Shown here: piece by piece, positions 24,091 through 32,718 of the stretch
Layout: every line of letters starts with the position of its first letter
Position numbering within the stretch: the first letter of the stretch is position 1
Assembly: GCA_947475765.1 (NCBI GenBank)
Contig: CANJMM010000018.1
Coordinates: 1 to 34,102, forward strand
DNA: 34,102 nt
Direction: 5' to 3'
Source: Legionellales bacterium
GTDB taxonomy: Bacteria; Pseudomonadota; Gammaproteobacteria; Berkiellales; Berkiellaceae
Made by a program: the position numbers and the translations under genes
Notes under the pieces: generated by a model
Databases searched by the model: none
What the model saw: only the letters and a program-made list of their open reading frames with translations
Told to the model about the DNA's origin: nothing

Positions 24091-24181
24091 TTCTTGAAGC
24101 GCTTAATATTGGTTATAAGACCAGCTTAAAAGAGAAGATAGTTGATCTTTTTTATTTCTTAGACTTAGACAAGCATAACGC

Positions 24182-24210
24182 TTGACTTTATCGTGACAAA
24201 TAGCAATAAT
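24182..24210 (+). promoter_or_regulatory. candidate promoter of tRNA-Arg
   Basis: TTGACT at 24182-24187 and AATAAT at 24205-24210 with a 17-bp spacer, 10 bp before the tRNA. Confidence 0.45.
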
Positions 24211-24220
24211 GCTTGCCATT

Positions 24221-24297
24221 GCGCCCGTAGCTCAGTTGGATAGAGTACCAGGCTACGAACTTGGTGGTCGGAGGTTCGACTCCTTCCGGGCGCACCA
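24221..24297 (+). tRNA. tRNA-Arg (anticodon ACG)
   Basis: A 77-base cloverleaf with encoded CCA: acceptor GCGCCCG/CGGGCGC, anticodon stem CCAGG/CTTGG around loop CTACGAA (anticodon ACG, read as ICG after deamination), and T stem GGAGG/CCTTC with one G-T pair around TTCGACT. It marks the right boundary of the accessory island. Confidence 0.95.
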
Positions 24298-24311
24298 ACC
24301 TTATTTTTAAA

Positions 24312-25070
24312 TCAAAGACATGATTGTCGACTTATCCAGTCTTGAATTAATTTTCTGGCTATACTTGCCCCAGTGGGCAAAATAGGTAAGTTATTTTTAG
24401 TAAACCATTGCGCATCTATAATTTCAATATTATCTATTTTAATTTCCCCACTTTTGTAATCTGCGAAAAATCCTATCATAAAGCTATTTGGAAAAGGCCA
24501 ATGTTGAGAGGCGACATAACGAATATTGTTTATTTTCAAGCCTACTTCTTCTAATACTTCACGCTCAAGTGTTTCTTCAGCGGTTTCACCTGGTTCTATA
24601 AACCCGGCAATACAAGAATAAAGTCCAGGTGCAAAGCGAGGCGATCTTGCTAACAAAATTTCATCTTGACGTTCAATAACCGCAATCACAGAAGGGGCTG
24701 TTTTAGGATAAAATAATTCGGCACAACTTTCACACTGCCTGGCCAGCTCAGGGCTTAAAATAAGCGTTGCTTGGCCACATAAGCCACAATATTGATGTAT
24801 TTCTAGCCAATGGAGCAAGGCTTTTGCCTTAAGGGCTAATTTAAAGATATCGGGAGACAGGACATGATAGCTTTGCTTAAAGGGTATAGGCTCTAAATTT
24901 TTTAGCTGCTTTTCTGAAAAAAGCCTTTTTTTAGCGACATAGCAAGGTTTCTGATTTATATGGCCTACAAGATAGAACAGATCTTGTTCTAACAAAGTGA
25001 ATTCTGGTAAGCCATTGCGCTCTAACCAAAGTGAATCGTGCTCAATAATAAACCAATAACCCGAGAGCAT
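24312..25070 (-). CDS. nudC: NADH pyrophosphatase / NAD-decapping Nudix hydrolase
   Basis: A 252-residue protein from the ATG at 25070, which has AAAAGG at the right distance; a TTG at 25097 lies in the preceding terminator and is rejected. The zinc ribbon is CGLCG...CESC at about 94-115, the Nudix box is GFIEPGETAEETLEREVLEEVGL (catalytic glutamates REVLEEVG), and the NudC signature is SQHWPFPNS, with His for the common Pro. NudC cleaves NADH to NMNH and AMP and removes NAD caps from RNA 5' ends. It is transcribed toward the tRNA-Arg gene. Confidence 0.93.
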   Translation of the reverse strand: MLSGYWFIIEHDSLWLERNGLPEFTLLEQDLFYLVGHINQKPCYVAKKRLFSEKQLKNLEPIPFKQSYHVLSPDIFKLALKAKALLHWLEIHQYCGLCGQATLILSPELARQCESCAELFYPKTAPSVIAVIERQDEILLARSPRFAPGLYSCIAGFIEPGETAEETLEREVLEEVGLKINNIRYVASQHWPFPNSFMIGFFADYKSGEIKIDNIEIIDAQWFTKNNLPILPTGASIARKLIQDWISRQSCL

Positions 25071-25098
25071 AGGATAATTTCCTTTTATAACAGACAAT

Positions 25099-25124
25099 AA
25101 AAAGCCGATTTACATCGGCTTTTT
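25099..25124 (-). terminator. intrinsic terminator after the HU-like gene
   Basis: AAAAAGCCGAT/ATCGGCTTTTT hairpin (arms 25099-25109 and 25114-25124) with a TTAC loop, symmetric and so active on either strand; it ends the minus-strand HU-like transcript. Confidence 0.85.
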
Positions 25125-25167
25125 ATTTAAAATAACTAACTTATGACTTATAACTTAAGGTTTTAAA

Positions 25168-25692
25168 TTAAGCAGCCATTTCTTTGAGTTTTTTCAATGA
25201 ACGAATTTTCACTTTACGTGAAGCAGGTTTTGCTTTAAACATCATTTCTTCGCCATTAAAAGGATTAAGGCCTTTACGGGCTTTAGTTGCTGGCTTTTTA
25301 ACTACTTGGATTTTGACAATACCAGGCCAGATAAAAGTTTCAGGACCTTGTTTGCTTAAATGTACTTGAATCACTTCTTGAAGGGCATCTAATACTTGTT
25401 GAATCTGTTTACGAGCAAGACCCGTTCTACCTGAAAGCGTCAAGATAAGTTCAGCTTTGCTATAAGGCTTATCTCCAACTGACACTTTAGTGAGCGTTGG
25501 CATACCTACGGCGCTAGAAGCCCGTGTTGCTACGGCGGCTTTTTTAACAGCCGGTTTTTTTACGGCAGGTTTTTTCACTGCGCGTACAGCAGTAGATTTT
25601 GCTTTGGCTTTAACCACTTTAACGGCTTTAACCGCTTTAACAGCAGGTTTTTTAGTTACTTTTTTTACAACTTTAGATTTACGAATGGCCAT
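25168..25692 (-). CDS. HU-family DNA-binding protein with a lysine/alanine-rich histone H1-like tail
   Basis: A 174-residue protein in two parts. Residues 1-60 are a basic, low-complexity tail of K-K-P-A-V-K type repeats. Residues about 75-174 are an HU/IHF-like domain: YSKAELILTLSGRTGLARKQ, ETFIWPGIVKIQVVKKPATK, and GLNPFNGEEMMFKAKPASRK with a basic C-terminus. Proteins with this plan occur in several gammaproteobacteria and probably compact the nucleoid. A GGAG ribosome site precedes the ATG and a terminator follows the stop, so it is monocistronic. Confidence 0.88.
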   Translation of the reverse strand: MAIRKSKVVKKVTKKPAVKAVKAVKVVKAKAKSTAVRAVKKPAVKKPAVKKAAVATRASSAVGMPTLTKVSVGDKPYSKAELILTLSGRTGLARKQIQQVLDALQEVIQVHLSKQGPETFIWPGIVKIQVVKKPATKARKGLNPFNGEEMMFKAKPASRKVKIRSLKKLKEMAA

Positions 25693-25750
25693 ATGCTCTC
25701 CTTTATTAATAAGCAGGTAATTTACAACGTAACAACCTTACCATAACTGT

Positions 25751-27031
25751 TTAGTCTTTTGCTAGCATTTCGGCAAATAAACTTATGGGATGGCAAACGC
25801 GAATAGGCTTGTTTTGCTGGGTAAATCGTTTTTGAAAATGTAAGGCACAGCCTATATTCGAGGTCACGAGTCTAGTGGGGGCCATTTTTTCTAAGTTAAT
25901 TAAGGCCTTATCTAATAATTGTTCTGAAGTCGTTAGATGAGAAAGCATATAGGTCCCAGCTGATCCGCAACATTGTTCCGGGCCTTGTTTTAGGGAGGGT
26001 AATGGCTGACAAGATAAGCCGAGCTTTTCAAGCATATTTTGGCTAACTAACGGTTTTTTAAGGCTATTTCTTAAAGTGCAGGGGGTATGGACGGCTATTT
26101 TTTCATGGGAAAATTGTGCTTGCTTTAAGCTCAGCGTGCTTAAAATAGTTTCAGGCCAAGTGATTTGGCAGATAAAATCACTGATATCGATAATGTTAGC
26201 AATTTTACTATGAAGCAACATTGAGGCACAGCCACTTGCGGTGGTAATAATATGCGTAATATTGTTAGAGATTAAATTTTGAGCAGAAAAGGCCTTTAGA
26301 TTTTGCTCTAATAAGCTTGTTGCCTGCTTAACATTGCCAGAATGGCGCGCAATTGCCCCACAACAGGTTTGGCTTTGAGGGATATATATGGCGTAGCCAA
26401 GATGCTGTAATACCGTAATGGCATCTTGATGGGTTTTTGCATCAAATAGCGTAGACAAACAGCCTGTAAATAGCGCAACGGTGCCTTGTTGAGGTCCTAT
26501 GGCAGGGTAAAAAGGCAAGATAGCTTTGGGAAAGGCTAAAGCTTTGGGCAAGAGCGCGTTGAGTCTAGTTAGACCCAGTCGTTTTATTAACCCCACTTTT
26601 TTTGAAAGGGTTTGGATGCCTAATGTTTGAATACCCCAGAGTAAGACAGCTAGGCTTCGGAGGATTTTTGGATGAGCGGCGATATATTCAAAAAAATGTG
26701 CGCTAAAGCTTATTTTAGAGTGAAGCGCACTGAGCTTGGGCTTTTCCCATGCACGGTAGTCTAATAACAGCTGCTCATAAGAGACTTGAGCAGGGCAAAC
26801 TCGCTCACATTCTTTACAACTGAGACAATTATCGATATGGCTATGAGCCTTAAGGCTAAGCGATAAGGCCTCTGTGGCGATATTCTGCATTAAGGCAATA
26901 CGCCCTCTAGGAGATTCGTTTTCGTTTTGTGTTAGAGTATAAGTAGGACAATAGGGCAAACATAAGCCACATTTAACACATTGGCTTGCTTGAGATTGAA
27001 TAGAACTGGCTAGATCTAGGTCTGTCAGCAT
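25751..27031 (-). CDS. glcF: glycolate oxidase iron-sulfur subunit-like protein
   Basis: A 426-residue protein with two 4Fe-4S ferredoxin clusters near the N-terminus (CVKCGLCLPYCP at 18-29 and CLSCKECERVCP at about 69-80) and two cysteine-rich CCG domains, marked by FTGCLS with CCGAIARHSGN and HTPCTLR with CCGSAGTYML. This is the layout of GlcF, which passes electrons from the GlcD/GlcE flavoprotein of glycolate oxidase to the quinone pool; related lactate-utilisation proteins (LutA, LldE) are shorter. No glcD or glcE is in the window. It is divergent from the ferredoxin-like gene. Confidence 0.88.
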   Translation of the reverse strand: MLTDLDLASSIQSQASQCVKCGLCLPYCPTYTLTQNENESPRGRIALMQNIATEALSLSLKAHSHIDNCLSCKECERVCPAQVSYEQLLLDYRAWEKPKLSALHSKISFSAHFFEYIAAHPKILRSLAVLLWGIQTLGIQTLSKKVGLIKRLGLTRLNALLPKALAFPKAILPFYPAIGPQQGTVALFTGCLSTLFDAKTHQDAITVLQHLGYAIYIPQSQTCCGAIARHSGNVKQATSLLEQNLKAFSAQNLISNNITHIITTASGCASMLLHSKIANIIDISDFICQITWPETILSTLSLKQAQFSHEKIAVHTPCTLRNSLKKPLVSQNMLEKLGLSCQPLPSLKQGPEQCCGSAGTYMLSHLTTSEQLLDKALINLEKMAPTRLVTSNIGCALHFQKRFTQQNKPIRVCHPISLFAEMLAKD

Positions 27032-27098
27032 AATTAAGTTCGCCTTATTTTATTAAACATAATTAAGAATAATATAGTGAAATAGAGCATAATACAGA

Positions 27099-27419
27099 AT
27101 GAGTTATTATCATAAACATGTCTTTTTTTGTCATAATATACGAGATCTCAAAGAAGGTGAAAGCACTAAACCTTGTTGTGGTAAACAAGTAGACGTAAAA
27201 GCCCTTAGAGAATATGCCCGAAAAAAACTCAAGCATTTAGGAGTGTCTGCGATTAGAACCACACTTGCGGGTTGTATGGGACGCTGCAATGAAGGGCCGG
27301 TATTAGTTATTTACCCAGATGGAGTTTGGTATAAATATGCAAGTGAACAGGATATTGATGATATTATCCAAGCAAGCATATTAAACTCTAATGTAGTTAA
27401 TAAACTTATATTAAGTTAA
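27099..27419 (+). CDS. thioredoxin-like [2Fe-2S] ferredoxin family protein
   Basis: A 106-residue protein of the small thioredoxin-fold ferredoxin family. Candidate cluster cysteines are C11 (VFFCHN), C26 or C27 (TKPCCGKQ), C58 and C62 (GCMGRC). The ending GPVLVIYPDGVWYKY is the family hallmark. Redox partners are unknown; the divergent glcF suggests, but does not show, a link. It is separated from rplM by a promoter region. Confidence 0.85.
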   Translation: MSYYHKHVFFCHNIRDLKEGESTKPCCGKQVDVKALREYARKKLKHLGVSAIRTTLAGCMGRCNEGPVLVIYPDGVWYKYASEQDIDDIIQASILNSNVVNKLILS

Positions 27420-27486
27420 TTATTTTTTAGTGTTTTTTAATATTCTATAGTTGGGTAACTATTCTAGAACTTACTTAAGCAGCGTA

Positions 27487-27515
27487 TTGTAAGTTGGCTT
27501 AAGGTTCAGTATAAT
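27487..27515 (+). promoter_or_regulatory. promoter of rplM-rpsI
   Basis: TTGTAA (27487-27492), a 17-bp spacer and a perfect TATAAT (27510-27515), 41 bp before rplM; AGGAGC precedes the start codon. Confidence 0.65.
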
Positions 27516-27556
27516 TTGCCTTTTTTAAGGAACTGTGGATTAGGAGCCATCTCTAC

Positions 27557-28000
27557 ATGACAACGACTAAAAGTGCCAAAGCTCACGAAGTAAAGCGGGC
27601 TTGGTTTATGGTAGATGCCGGTACAGCGAATGTAACTTTAGGGCGTCTTGCTACCAGAATAGCCACTGTACTCAGAGGCAAGCATAAGCCGATATATACG
27701 CCTCATGTGGACACAGGTGATTATGTTATCGTCACGAACATACAAAATGTTAAGGTTTCGGGTAATAAAGAAGATACAAAAACTTATTTTACACATAGTG
27801 ACTATCAAAGTGGCGATCGTCATACACCGCTAAGAGTGCTTCGTGAAAAGCATCCTGAACGTATTCTAGAAAGAGCGATTAAAGGCATGTTGCCTAAAGG
27901 CCCTCTCGGTAGAGAAATGTTTAAAAAATTAAAAATTTATGCAGGTGGCGAACACCCTCATAGTGCACAACAGCCAACGCCTTTTGAAATCACTCGTTAA
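27557..28000 (+). CDS. rplM: 50S ribosomal protein uL13
   Basis: A 147-residue protein of usual length with [62 protein letters not shown] and the C-terminal [15 protein letters not shown]. It is co-transcribed with rpsI, 20 bp downstream. In E. coli uL13 represses its own operon translation; a comparable leader structure was not resolved here. Confidence 0.97.
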   Translation: MTTTKSAKAHEVKRAWFMVDAGTANVTLGRLATRIATVLRGKHKPIYTPHVDTGDYVIVTNIQNVKVSGNKEDTKTYFTHSDYQSGDRHTPLRVLREKHPERILERAIKGMLPKGPLGREMFKKLKIYAGGEHPHSAQQPTPFEITR

Positions 28001-28020
28001 TTTGTTGAGAAAATTAGATT

Positions 28021-28551
28021 ATGAAACTAGCTGAACAATACCAAGGAACAGGACGTAGAAAAACTTGCACAGCCCGTGTATTACTTCGTCCAGGCACAGG
28101 AAAAATTACTGTCAATAAAAAGACAGTTGAAGCGTATTTTGGTGGCCGTAAAACCGCACATGTTATGGTACGTCAACCGCTTAAATTAGTGGATATGGAA
28201 CAAAAGTTTGATGTCATCGTGAATGTTTCCGGCGGAGGCCCTATGGGCCAGGCGGGCGCAACACGTCATGGTATTACGCGCGCGTTATTGCAATATGATG
28301 AATCAGGTTTAGCCCCTCAAATGACCATTACGGCTCAAATGCTGGGTCAAACTTTGGGTGAGTCTTTACATGGCGATGAAGAACTCGCCGTTGAAGGTGA
28401 AGGTGAGGGAGATGCAGCTTCAATGGGGGCGATGTCGCTTCGTCGCGTATTAAGAAAAGCAGGCTTTGTGACTCGTGACAGCCGTAAGGTAGAACGGAAG
28501 AAAGTCGGCCATCGTAAAGCGCGTAAAGTGGAACAATACTCTAAGCGTTAA
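28021..28551 (+). CDS. rpsI: 30S ribosomal protein uS9 with a 44-residue acidic insertion
   Basis: A 176-residue protein; bacterial uS9 is normally near 130. Residues 1-95 ([48 protein letters not shown] up to YDES) and 140-176 ([20 protein letters not shown] and the C-terminal QYSKR that reaches the P-site tRNA) align with ordinary uS9. Residues 96-139 are extra. They begin [20 protein letters not shown] and continue through [13 protein letters not shown] to GAMS, and are clearly acidic within an otherwise basic protein. The frame is unbroken and both conserved flanks are complete, so it should be a working ribosomal protein with an added loop. Confidence 0.96.
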   Translation: MKLAEQYQGTGRRKTCTARVLLRPGTGKITVNKKTVEAYFGGRKTAHVMVRQPLKLVDMEQKFDVIVNVSGGGPMGQAGATRHGITRALLQYDESGLAPQMTITAQMLGQTLGESLHGDEELAVEGEGEGDAASMGAMSLRRVLRKAGFVTRDSRKVERKKVGHRKARKVEQYSKR

Positions 28552-28581
28552 TTTGTTTATATTTAGTTATCAAGATTTTAA

Positions 28582-28607
28582 GGGCACAAAATATGTGCCC
28601 TTTTTTT
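28582..28607 (+). terminator. intrinsic terminator after rpsI
   Basis: GGGCACA (28582-28588), loop AAATA, TGTGCCC (28594-28600) and seven Ts. Confidence 0.92.
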
Positions 28608-28617
28608 ATATTTTATT

Positions 28618-29886
28618 TTAGCCAAACAAACAGCTTACTGCTGTTACGGCACAAGTTACGCCAATAATATCTGCTATAACTGCTGCAAGAACCGCATGTC
28701 TAAATTGTTTAATTTGTACGGCGCCAAAATAAACGGCTAAAACATAAAACGACGTTTCAGTGGTGCCCATTAGGGTGCTGACTAAATAACCAACGTAGCT
28801 ATCTGGTCCTATATTGGGATCATTTAGCACAGAAGCCAATAAACCAAAACTGCCCGAGCCTGAAAAAGGCCGAAGTAAGGCCATAGGCAAAGCTTCAGCC
28901 GGTAGGCCTAAATGCTGCGTATATTGCCCTAAAAATTGAGTAAGATAATCGAGGCCGCCACTTGCTCTAAACATAGCCACTGCTAAGAGTATCGCGACTA
29001 AATAGGGCATGATTTTGACGGCAACATCAAAGCCTTCTTTGGCACCTTCAATAAAACACGCATATATTTTTATTTTTTTTAGCATGCCAAAACTAAAAAT
29101 ACCAACGGTCATGCTCGGAATAACCCAGGGGGAAAAAGATTGGCCATAATAAATGGTCAGTGGAATTAAGCTGATTAAAACAAAAAAGCTTAATACAGTC
29201 GCCCATATAGGCATAGGCCTAATAGCGGCACCAGCAGGCGTCGTAGCAGGTATATTATTAGATATTAGGGGTAAAGGAAAAAAGCGTTGAATGAATTTGG
29301 TTAATAACACGGCTAAAATCGTTGCAATTAAGCTTGCCGTTAAGATAGCGGGGATGACACCAGCAGGATCGGCTGAGCCAGCGGCTGCACGCATAGCAAT
29401 AATTTTGGTAGGCAGCACTGTGACACAAGTAGTATTGATAACCAAAAATAAAATCATGGCATTTGTAGCGGTACCGGGATTAGGATTGAGTTGATTTAAG
29501 CTTTGCATGGCACGAATACCAAATGGTGTGGCGGCATTGCCTAGTCCCAAAATATTGGCAGAAAGATTCATCATCATGGCACCCATAGCAGGATGATCAG
29601 ATGGAATTTCAGGAAATAGGGGTTTAAACAAAGGAGACATGAGTCTGGCCATTGCGGTTAAGGCACCCCCTTGCTCTAAAATTTTAATTAAGCCTAAAAA
29701 TAACATCATGATGCCAATTAATCCTATGGCAAGGGTAATGGCTTGAGAGGATGCTTCTAGCATGGCCAGATTCATTTGTTGCATAGGAGAAATAGCATGA
29801 TGTGCTTGGCCTGCAGTCCATCCGAGTTGTTCCCAACCTGTTATTAAATAGGCTAACAAAACCAATAAAAATAATACCCAATTCAT
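28618..29886 (-). CDS. nucleoside-recognition (Gate) domain membrane protein, SpmA/SpmB-like fusion
   Basis: A 422-residue polytopic membrane protein with two Gate-type halves. The first half (about 1-200) has the SpmA-like ALEASSQ-type AMLEASSQAITLAIGLIG, PSDHPAMGAMMMNLSANILG and LGLGNAATPFGIRAM. The second half (about 225-422) has SpmB-like EGAKEGFDVAVKIMPYLVAI, RPFSGSGSFGLL and STLMGTTETSFYVLAVYFG. In spore formers these are separate proteins; fused forms occur in non-sporulating proteobacteria, where the role (a possible transporter) is not settled. It is encoded against petABC and separates rplM-rpsI from them. Confidence 0.85.
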   Translation of the reverse strand: MNWVLFLLVLLAYLITGWEQLGWTAGQAHHAISPMQQMNLAMLEASSQAITLAIGLIGIMMLFLGLIKILEQGGALTAMARLMSPLFKPLFPEIPSDHPAMGAMMMNLSANILGLGNAATPFGIRAMQSLNQLNPNPGTATNAMILFLVINTTCVTVLPTKIIAMRAAAGSADPAGVIPAILTASLIATILAVLLTKFIQRFFPLPLISNNIPATTPAGAAIRPMPIWATVLSFFVLISLIPLTIYYGQSFSPWVIPSMTVGIFSFGMLKKIKIYACFIEGAKEGFDVAVKIMPYLVAILLAVAMFRASGGLDYLTQFLGQYTQHLGLPAEALPMALLRPFSGSGSFGLLASVLNDPNIGPDSYVGYLVSTLMGTTETSFYVLAVYFGAVQIKQFRHAVLAAVIADIIGVTCAVTAVSCLFG

Positions 29887-29960
29887 GAGAGATAGCCTTT
29901 TTTTATATTTATATTTATATTTACTGCTATTTTGTTATATATGTAATTAATCTTATTCTC

Positions 29961-29980
29961 AAATTATTTTTAAATAATTT
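29961..29980. promoter_or_regulatory. 9-bp palindrome in the spmAB-like/petA divergent spacer
   Basis: AAATTATTT, two bases, AAATAATTT: a perfect dyad in the 220-bp divergent intergenic region. It is entirely A/T, so it may be chance or a regulator site. The rest of the spacer shows a TATATT-type repeat near the spmAB-like start and nothing else recognised. Confidence 0.3.
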
Positions 29981-30106
29981 AAACTGTCCTTCTTACTAAG
30001 ACTATATCAGAAAATTATTTTTGGGGTTAATAACAAGAATGCCAAACTTTATGATAGGATTGCCAAGCCAAATGGACAATTTGCCGCTATTGGAGAGACT
30101 TAAAGC

Positions 30107-30712
30107 ATGAGTGAAAGTGGCCAAGATCAACCTCAAAAAATTAATTTAGAAAGAAGACGTTTTTTAACGACCTTAACCTCTGTTGTGGGAGGAGTAGGAG
30201 CCGCTTGTGCAGCCGTGCCTTTTATTGGCTCGTGGTTGCCTAGTGCCCGAGCCCAAGCAATGGGGGCGCCAATAGAAGTCGATATCAGCAAACTTGAGCT
30301 CGGTCAGCAATTGACGATTGAGTGGCGAGGTCAGCCTATTTGGATTATTTATCGTACGCCCGAGTCACTCAATAAGCTACCTAAACTAAACGATTTGTTA
30401 AGAGATCCTAATTCTACTGAAGAGCAGCAACCTAGCTATGCAAAAAATAGTTATCGATCAATTAAAGATCAATATTTAGTTTTAGTGGGCTTATGTACGC
30501 ACTTAGGTTGTGTGCCAACTTACCGGCCAGATATTGGCGGCGTCGAGCCAAATTGGCCAGGTGGCTTTTTTTGCCCTTGTCATGGTTCTAAATTCGATTT
30601 AGCTGGGCGAGTCTATAAAGGCGTGCCGGCTCCTATAAATTTATTGGTTCCACCTTATCAATTTATCAGTGACACGCTTTTGTTAATCGGACAAGACGAA
30701 AAGGCAGTATAA
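30107..30712 (+). CDS. petA: ubiquinol-cytochrome c reductase Rieske iron-sulfur subunit
   Basis: A 201-residue protein with a Tat-like N-terminus (ERRRFLTTLTS at about 15-25) and one membrane segment to about residue 40, then the Rieske domain. The [2Fe-2S] ligands are C130 and H132 in CTHLGC and C156 and H159 in CPCHGS; the disulfide cysteines are C135 and C158. It takes electrons from quinol at the Qo site of the cytochrome bc1 complex and passes them to cytochrome c1. It is the first gene of petABC, 4 bp before petB, with a GGAG ribosome site. Confidence 0.96.
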   Translation: MSESGQDQPQKINLERRRFLTTLTSVVGGVGAACAAVPFIGSWLPSARAQAMGAPIEVDISKLELGQQLTIEWRGQPIWIIYRTPESLNKLPKLNDLLRDPNSTEEQQPSYAKNSYRSIKDQYLVLVGLCTHLGCVPTYRPDIGGVEPNWPGGFFCPCHGSKFDLAGRVYKGVPAPINLLVPPYQFISDTLLLIGQDEKAV

Positions 30713-30716
30713 GCAA

Positions 30717-31943
30717 ATGAAAAAAAAATCAGCATCGACTTTAGGTGAATGGATTAATCATCGTTTTCCCTTGAATAAATTGTTTCGTGAGCATGTATCT
30801 GAGTACTATGCCCCCAAAAATTTCAATATTTGGTACTACTTTGGTTCTTTAGCATTGTTTGTGTTGATTAACCAAATTGTGACAGGTATTTGGTTGGCGA
30901 TGAGCTATAAGCCTTCGGCCCAAGAAGCCTTTCATTCTGTTGAATATATTATGCGCGATGTGAATTTTGGTTGGTTGCTACGATATTTACATTCAACCGG
31001 GGCGTCTGCTTTTTTTATAGTGGTTTATTTGCATATGTTTAGAGCGCTGTTATATGGCTCTTACAAACAGCCTCGTGAGCTATTATGGGTTGTGGGGATG
31101 TTAATTTATCTTTGTTTAATGGCAGAAGCTTTTTTTGGTTATTTACTTCCCTGGGGACAAATGTCTTTTTGGGGGGCAAAAGTGATAACATCTTTATTTG
31201 AAGCCATTCCGTTTGTAGGCTCGACCTTAGTAGAGTGGTTACGGGGTGATTTTACGGTTTCAGATGTGACTTTAAATCGGTTTTATGCCATGCATATTGT
31301 CCTGATGCCGATGTTATTACTTGGTTTAGTTGTGGTGCATATTTTAGCTTTACATGAAGTTGGGTCAAATAACCCCGATGGTAATGACATTAAAAAAATA
31401 AAGGGCTCAGATGGCAAGCCACTGGATGGCATTGCATTTCATCCTTATTATACGGTCAAAGACTTAATGGGATTGGTCGTTTTTTTAATCGTTTTTCTAG
31501 GGATTGTATTTTTCTGGCCAGATATGGGCGGGTATTTTTTAGAGGCCCCTAATTTTATTCCGGCTAATCCTTTGGTCACACCGGAACATATTGCCCCGGT
31601 ATGGTATATGACGCCATTTTATGCCATTTTACGCGCTATCCCCAGTAAACTAGGCGGCGTATTATCTATGGCAGGTGCCATAGCTATTTTATTTGTACTG
31701 CCTTGGTTAGATAAAAATCCGATACGATCCATTCGATATCGTGGCTGGCAATATAAATTAGCCTTAACCTTATTCACAGTGAGTTTTGTGACTTTGGGGT
31801 ATTTAGGCTTAATGCCGCCGTCTCCTGCTAGAATGATAGCGGCTCAAGTATGTTCTGTTTTATATTTTAGTTTTTTTATATTTATGCCTATTTACACCAG
31901 CTTAGAGGTGAGAAAACAGGTGCCAGACAGAGTAACAGGTTAA
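30717..31943 (+). CDS. petB: cytochrome b of the bc1 complex
   Basis: A 408-residue polytopic protein with the heme-ligating histidines in LRYLHSTGAS with VVYLHMFR and in FYAMHIVL with LVVVHILALHEVG. LPWGQMSFWGAKVIT marks the Qo-site region, and the second Qo motif is PVWY in HIAPVWYMTPFYAILRA, where mitochondria have P-E-W-Y; variants here are known among proteobacteria. It is fused N- and C-terminal domains as in other proteobacteria. It forms one operon with petA and petC. Confidence 0.97.
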   Translation: MKKKSASTLGEWINHRFPLNKLFREHVSEYYAPKNFNIWYYFGSLALFVLINQIVTGIWLAMSYKPSAQEAFHSVEYIMRDVNFGWLLRYLHSTGASAFFIVVYLHMFRALLYGSYKQPRELLWVVGMLIYLCLMAEAFFGYLLPWGQMSFWGAKVITSLFEAIPFVGSTLVEWLRGDFTVSDVTLNRFYAMHIVLMPMLLLGLVVVHILALHEVGSNNPDGNDIKKIKGSDGKPLDGIAFHPYYTVKDLMGLVVFLIVFLGIVFFWPDMGGYFLEAPNFIPANPLVTPEHIAPVWYMTPFYAILRAIPSKLGGVLSMAGAIAILFVLPWLDKNPIRSIRYRGWQYKLALTLFTVSFVTLGYLGLMPPSPARMIAAQVCSVLYFSFFIFMPIYTSLEVRKQVPDRVTG

Positions 31944-31957
31944 TATTGGTGTTAAAG

Positions 31958-32695
31958 ATGAACAAACGGATTTTGGGTAGCTTGTTTGCGGCTATCATGA
32001 TACTCATGGCGCATGTAGCGAAGGCAAACACGACGCCTGTCGTTTTACAAAAATCCCCTAATCAGCTATGCGATCAAGCTTCTTTACAACGAGGCGCGAA
32101 GCTGTATGTGAATTATTGTCAGTCTTGTCATGCCATGCGTTATGTACGCTTTAAAACCATGGCCAAAGATCTTGGCATCGTAGATGAGAAGGGCGAAGTA
32201 CTAGAAGAGCAAGTTAAGACACATCTTAATTTTATTTCAGATAGTATTTATGACTCAATGATAAATAGCATGGTGCCAAAAGAGGCTGAGAAATGGTTTG
32301 GCATTGCACCACCCGATTTAACTTTAGAAACGCGTGTGCGAGGCACAGATTGGGTGTATACCTATTTAAAGTCATTTTATATTGATCCCACTAGGCCATG
32401 GGGGGTGAATAATACGGTTTTCCCTAGTGTGGCCATGCCACATGTTTTGCTTGGCTTACAGGGTGAGCAAATACTCGATCCCAAAACACATCAACTGACT
32501 TTGATAAAGCCAGGAAGCTTGTCTACCCAGGAATACGATCAAGTTGTGACAGATTTAGTTAATTTTCTTGACTATTCTGCAGAACCGATTAAACTAAAGC
32601 GTCAAAAAATGGGTATCGGCGTGATGATATTTTTAGTTGTTTTTCTTGTGTTTGCGTACTTATTAAAGCGCGAATATTGGAAAGATGTTCATTAG
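31958..32695 (+). CDS. petC: cytochrome c1
   Basis: A 245-residue protein from the ATG at 31958; the upstream TTG and GTG codons would add four residues before the signal peptide and are less likely. A Sec signal (NKRILGSLFAAIMILMAHVAKA) precedes the c-type heme site CQSCH in VNYCQSCHAMRYVRF. The sixth heme ligand is probably the methionine of VAMPHVLLG. A C-terminal anchor (GVMIFLVVFLVFAYLL) holds it in the inner membrane. It completes the bc1 complex and passes electrons to soluble cytochrome c. Confidence 0.94.
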   Translation: MNKRILGSLFAAIMILMAHVAKANTTPVVLQKSPNQLCDQASLQRGAKLYVNYCQSCHAMRYVRFKTMAKDLGIVDEKGEVLEEQVKTHLNFISDSIYDSMINSMVPKEAEKWFGIAPPDLTLETRVRGTDWVYTYLKSFYIDPTRPWGVNNTVFPSVAMPHVLLGLQGEQILDPKTHQLTLIKPGSLSTQEYDQVVTDLVNFLDYSAEPIKLKRQKMGIGVMIFLVVFLVFAYLLKREYWKDVH

Positions 32696-32718
32696 CAGTA
32701 CATTAAGAGAGGTTCATA

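Noticed and set aside
25071-25097. TTG at 25097 as the nudC start
   Set aside because: It touches the preceding terminator hairpin, while the ATG at 25070 has a good ribosome site.
25490-25720. Plus-strand ORF rich in Ala, Thr and Leu
   Set aside because: It is antisense to the lysine-rich tail of the HU-like protein; its composition is a by-product of those codons.
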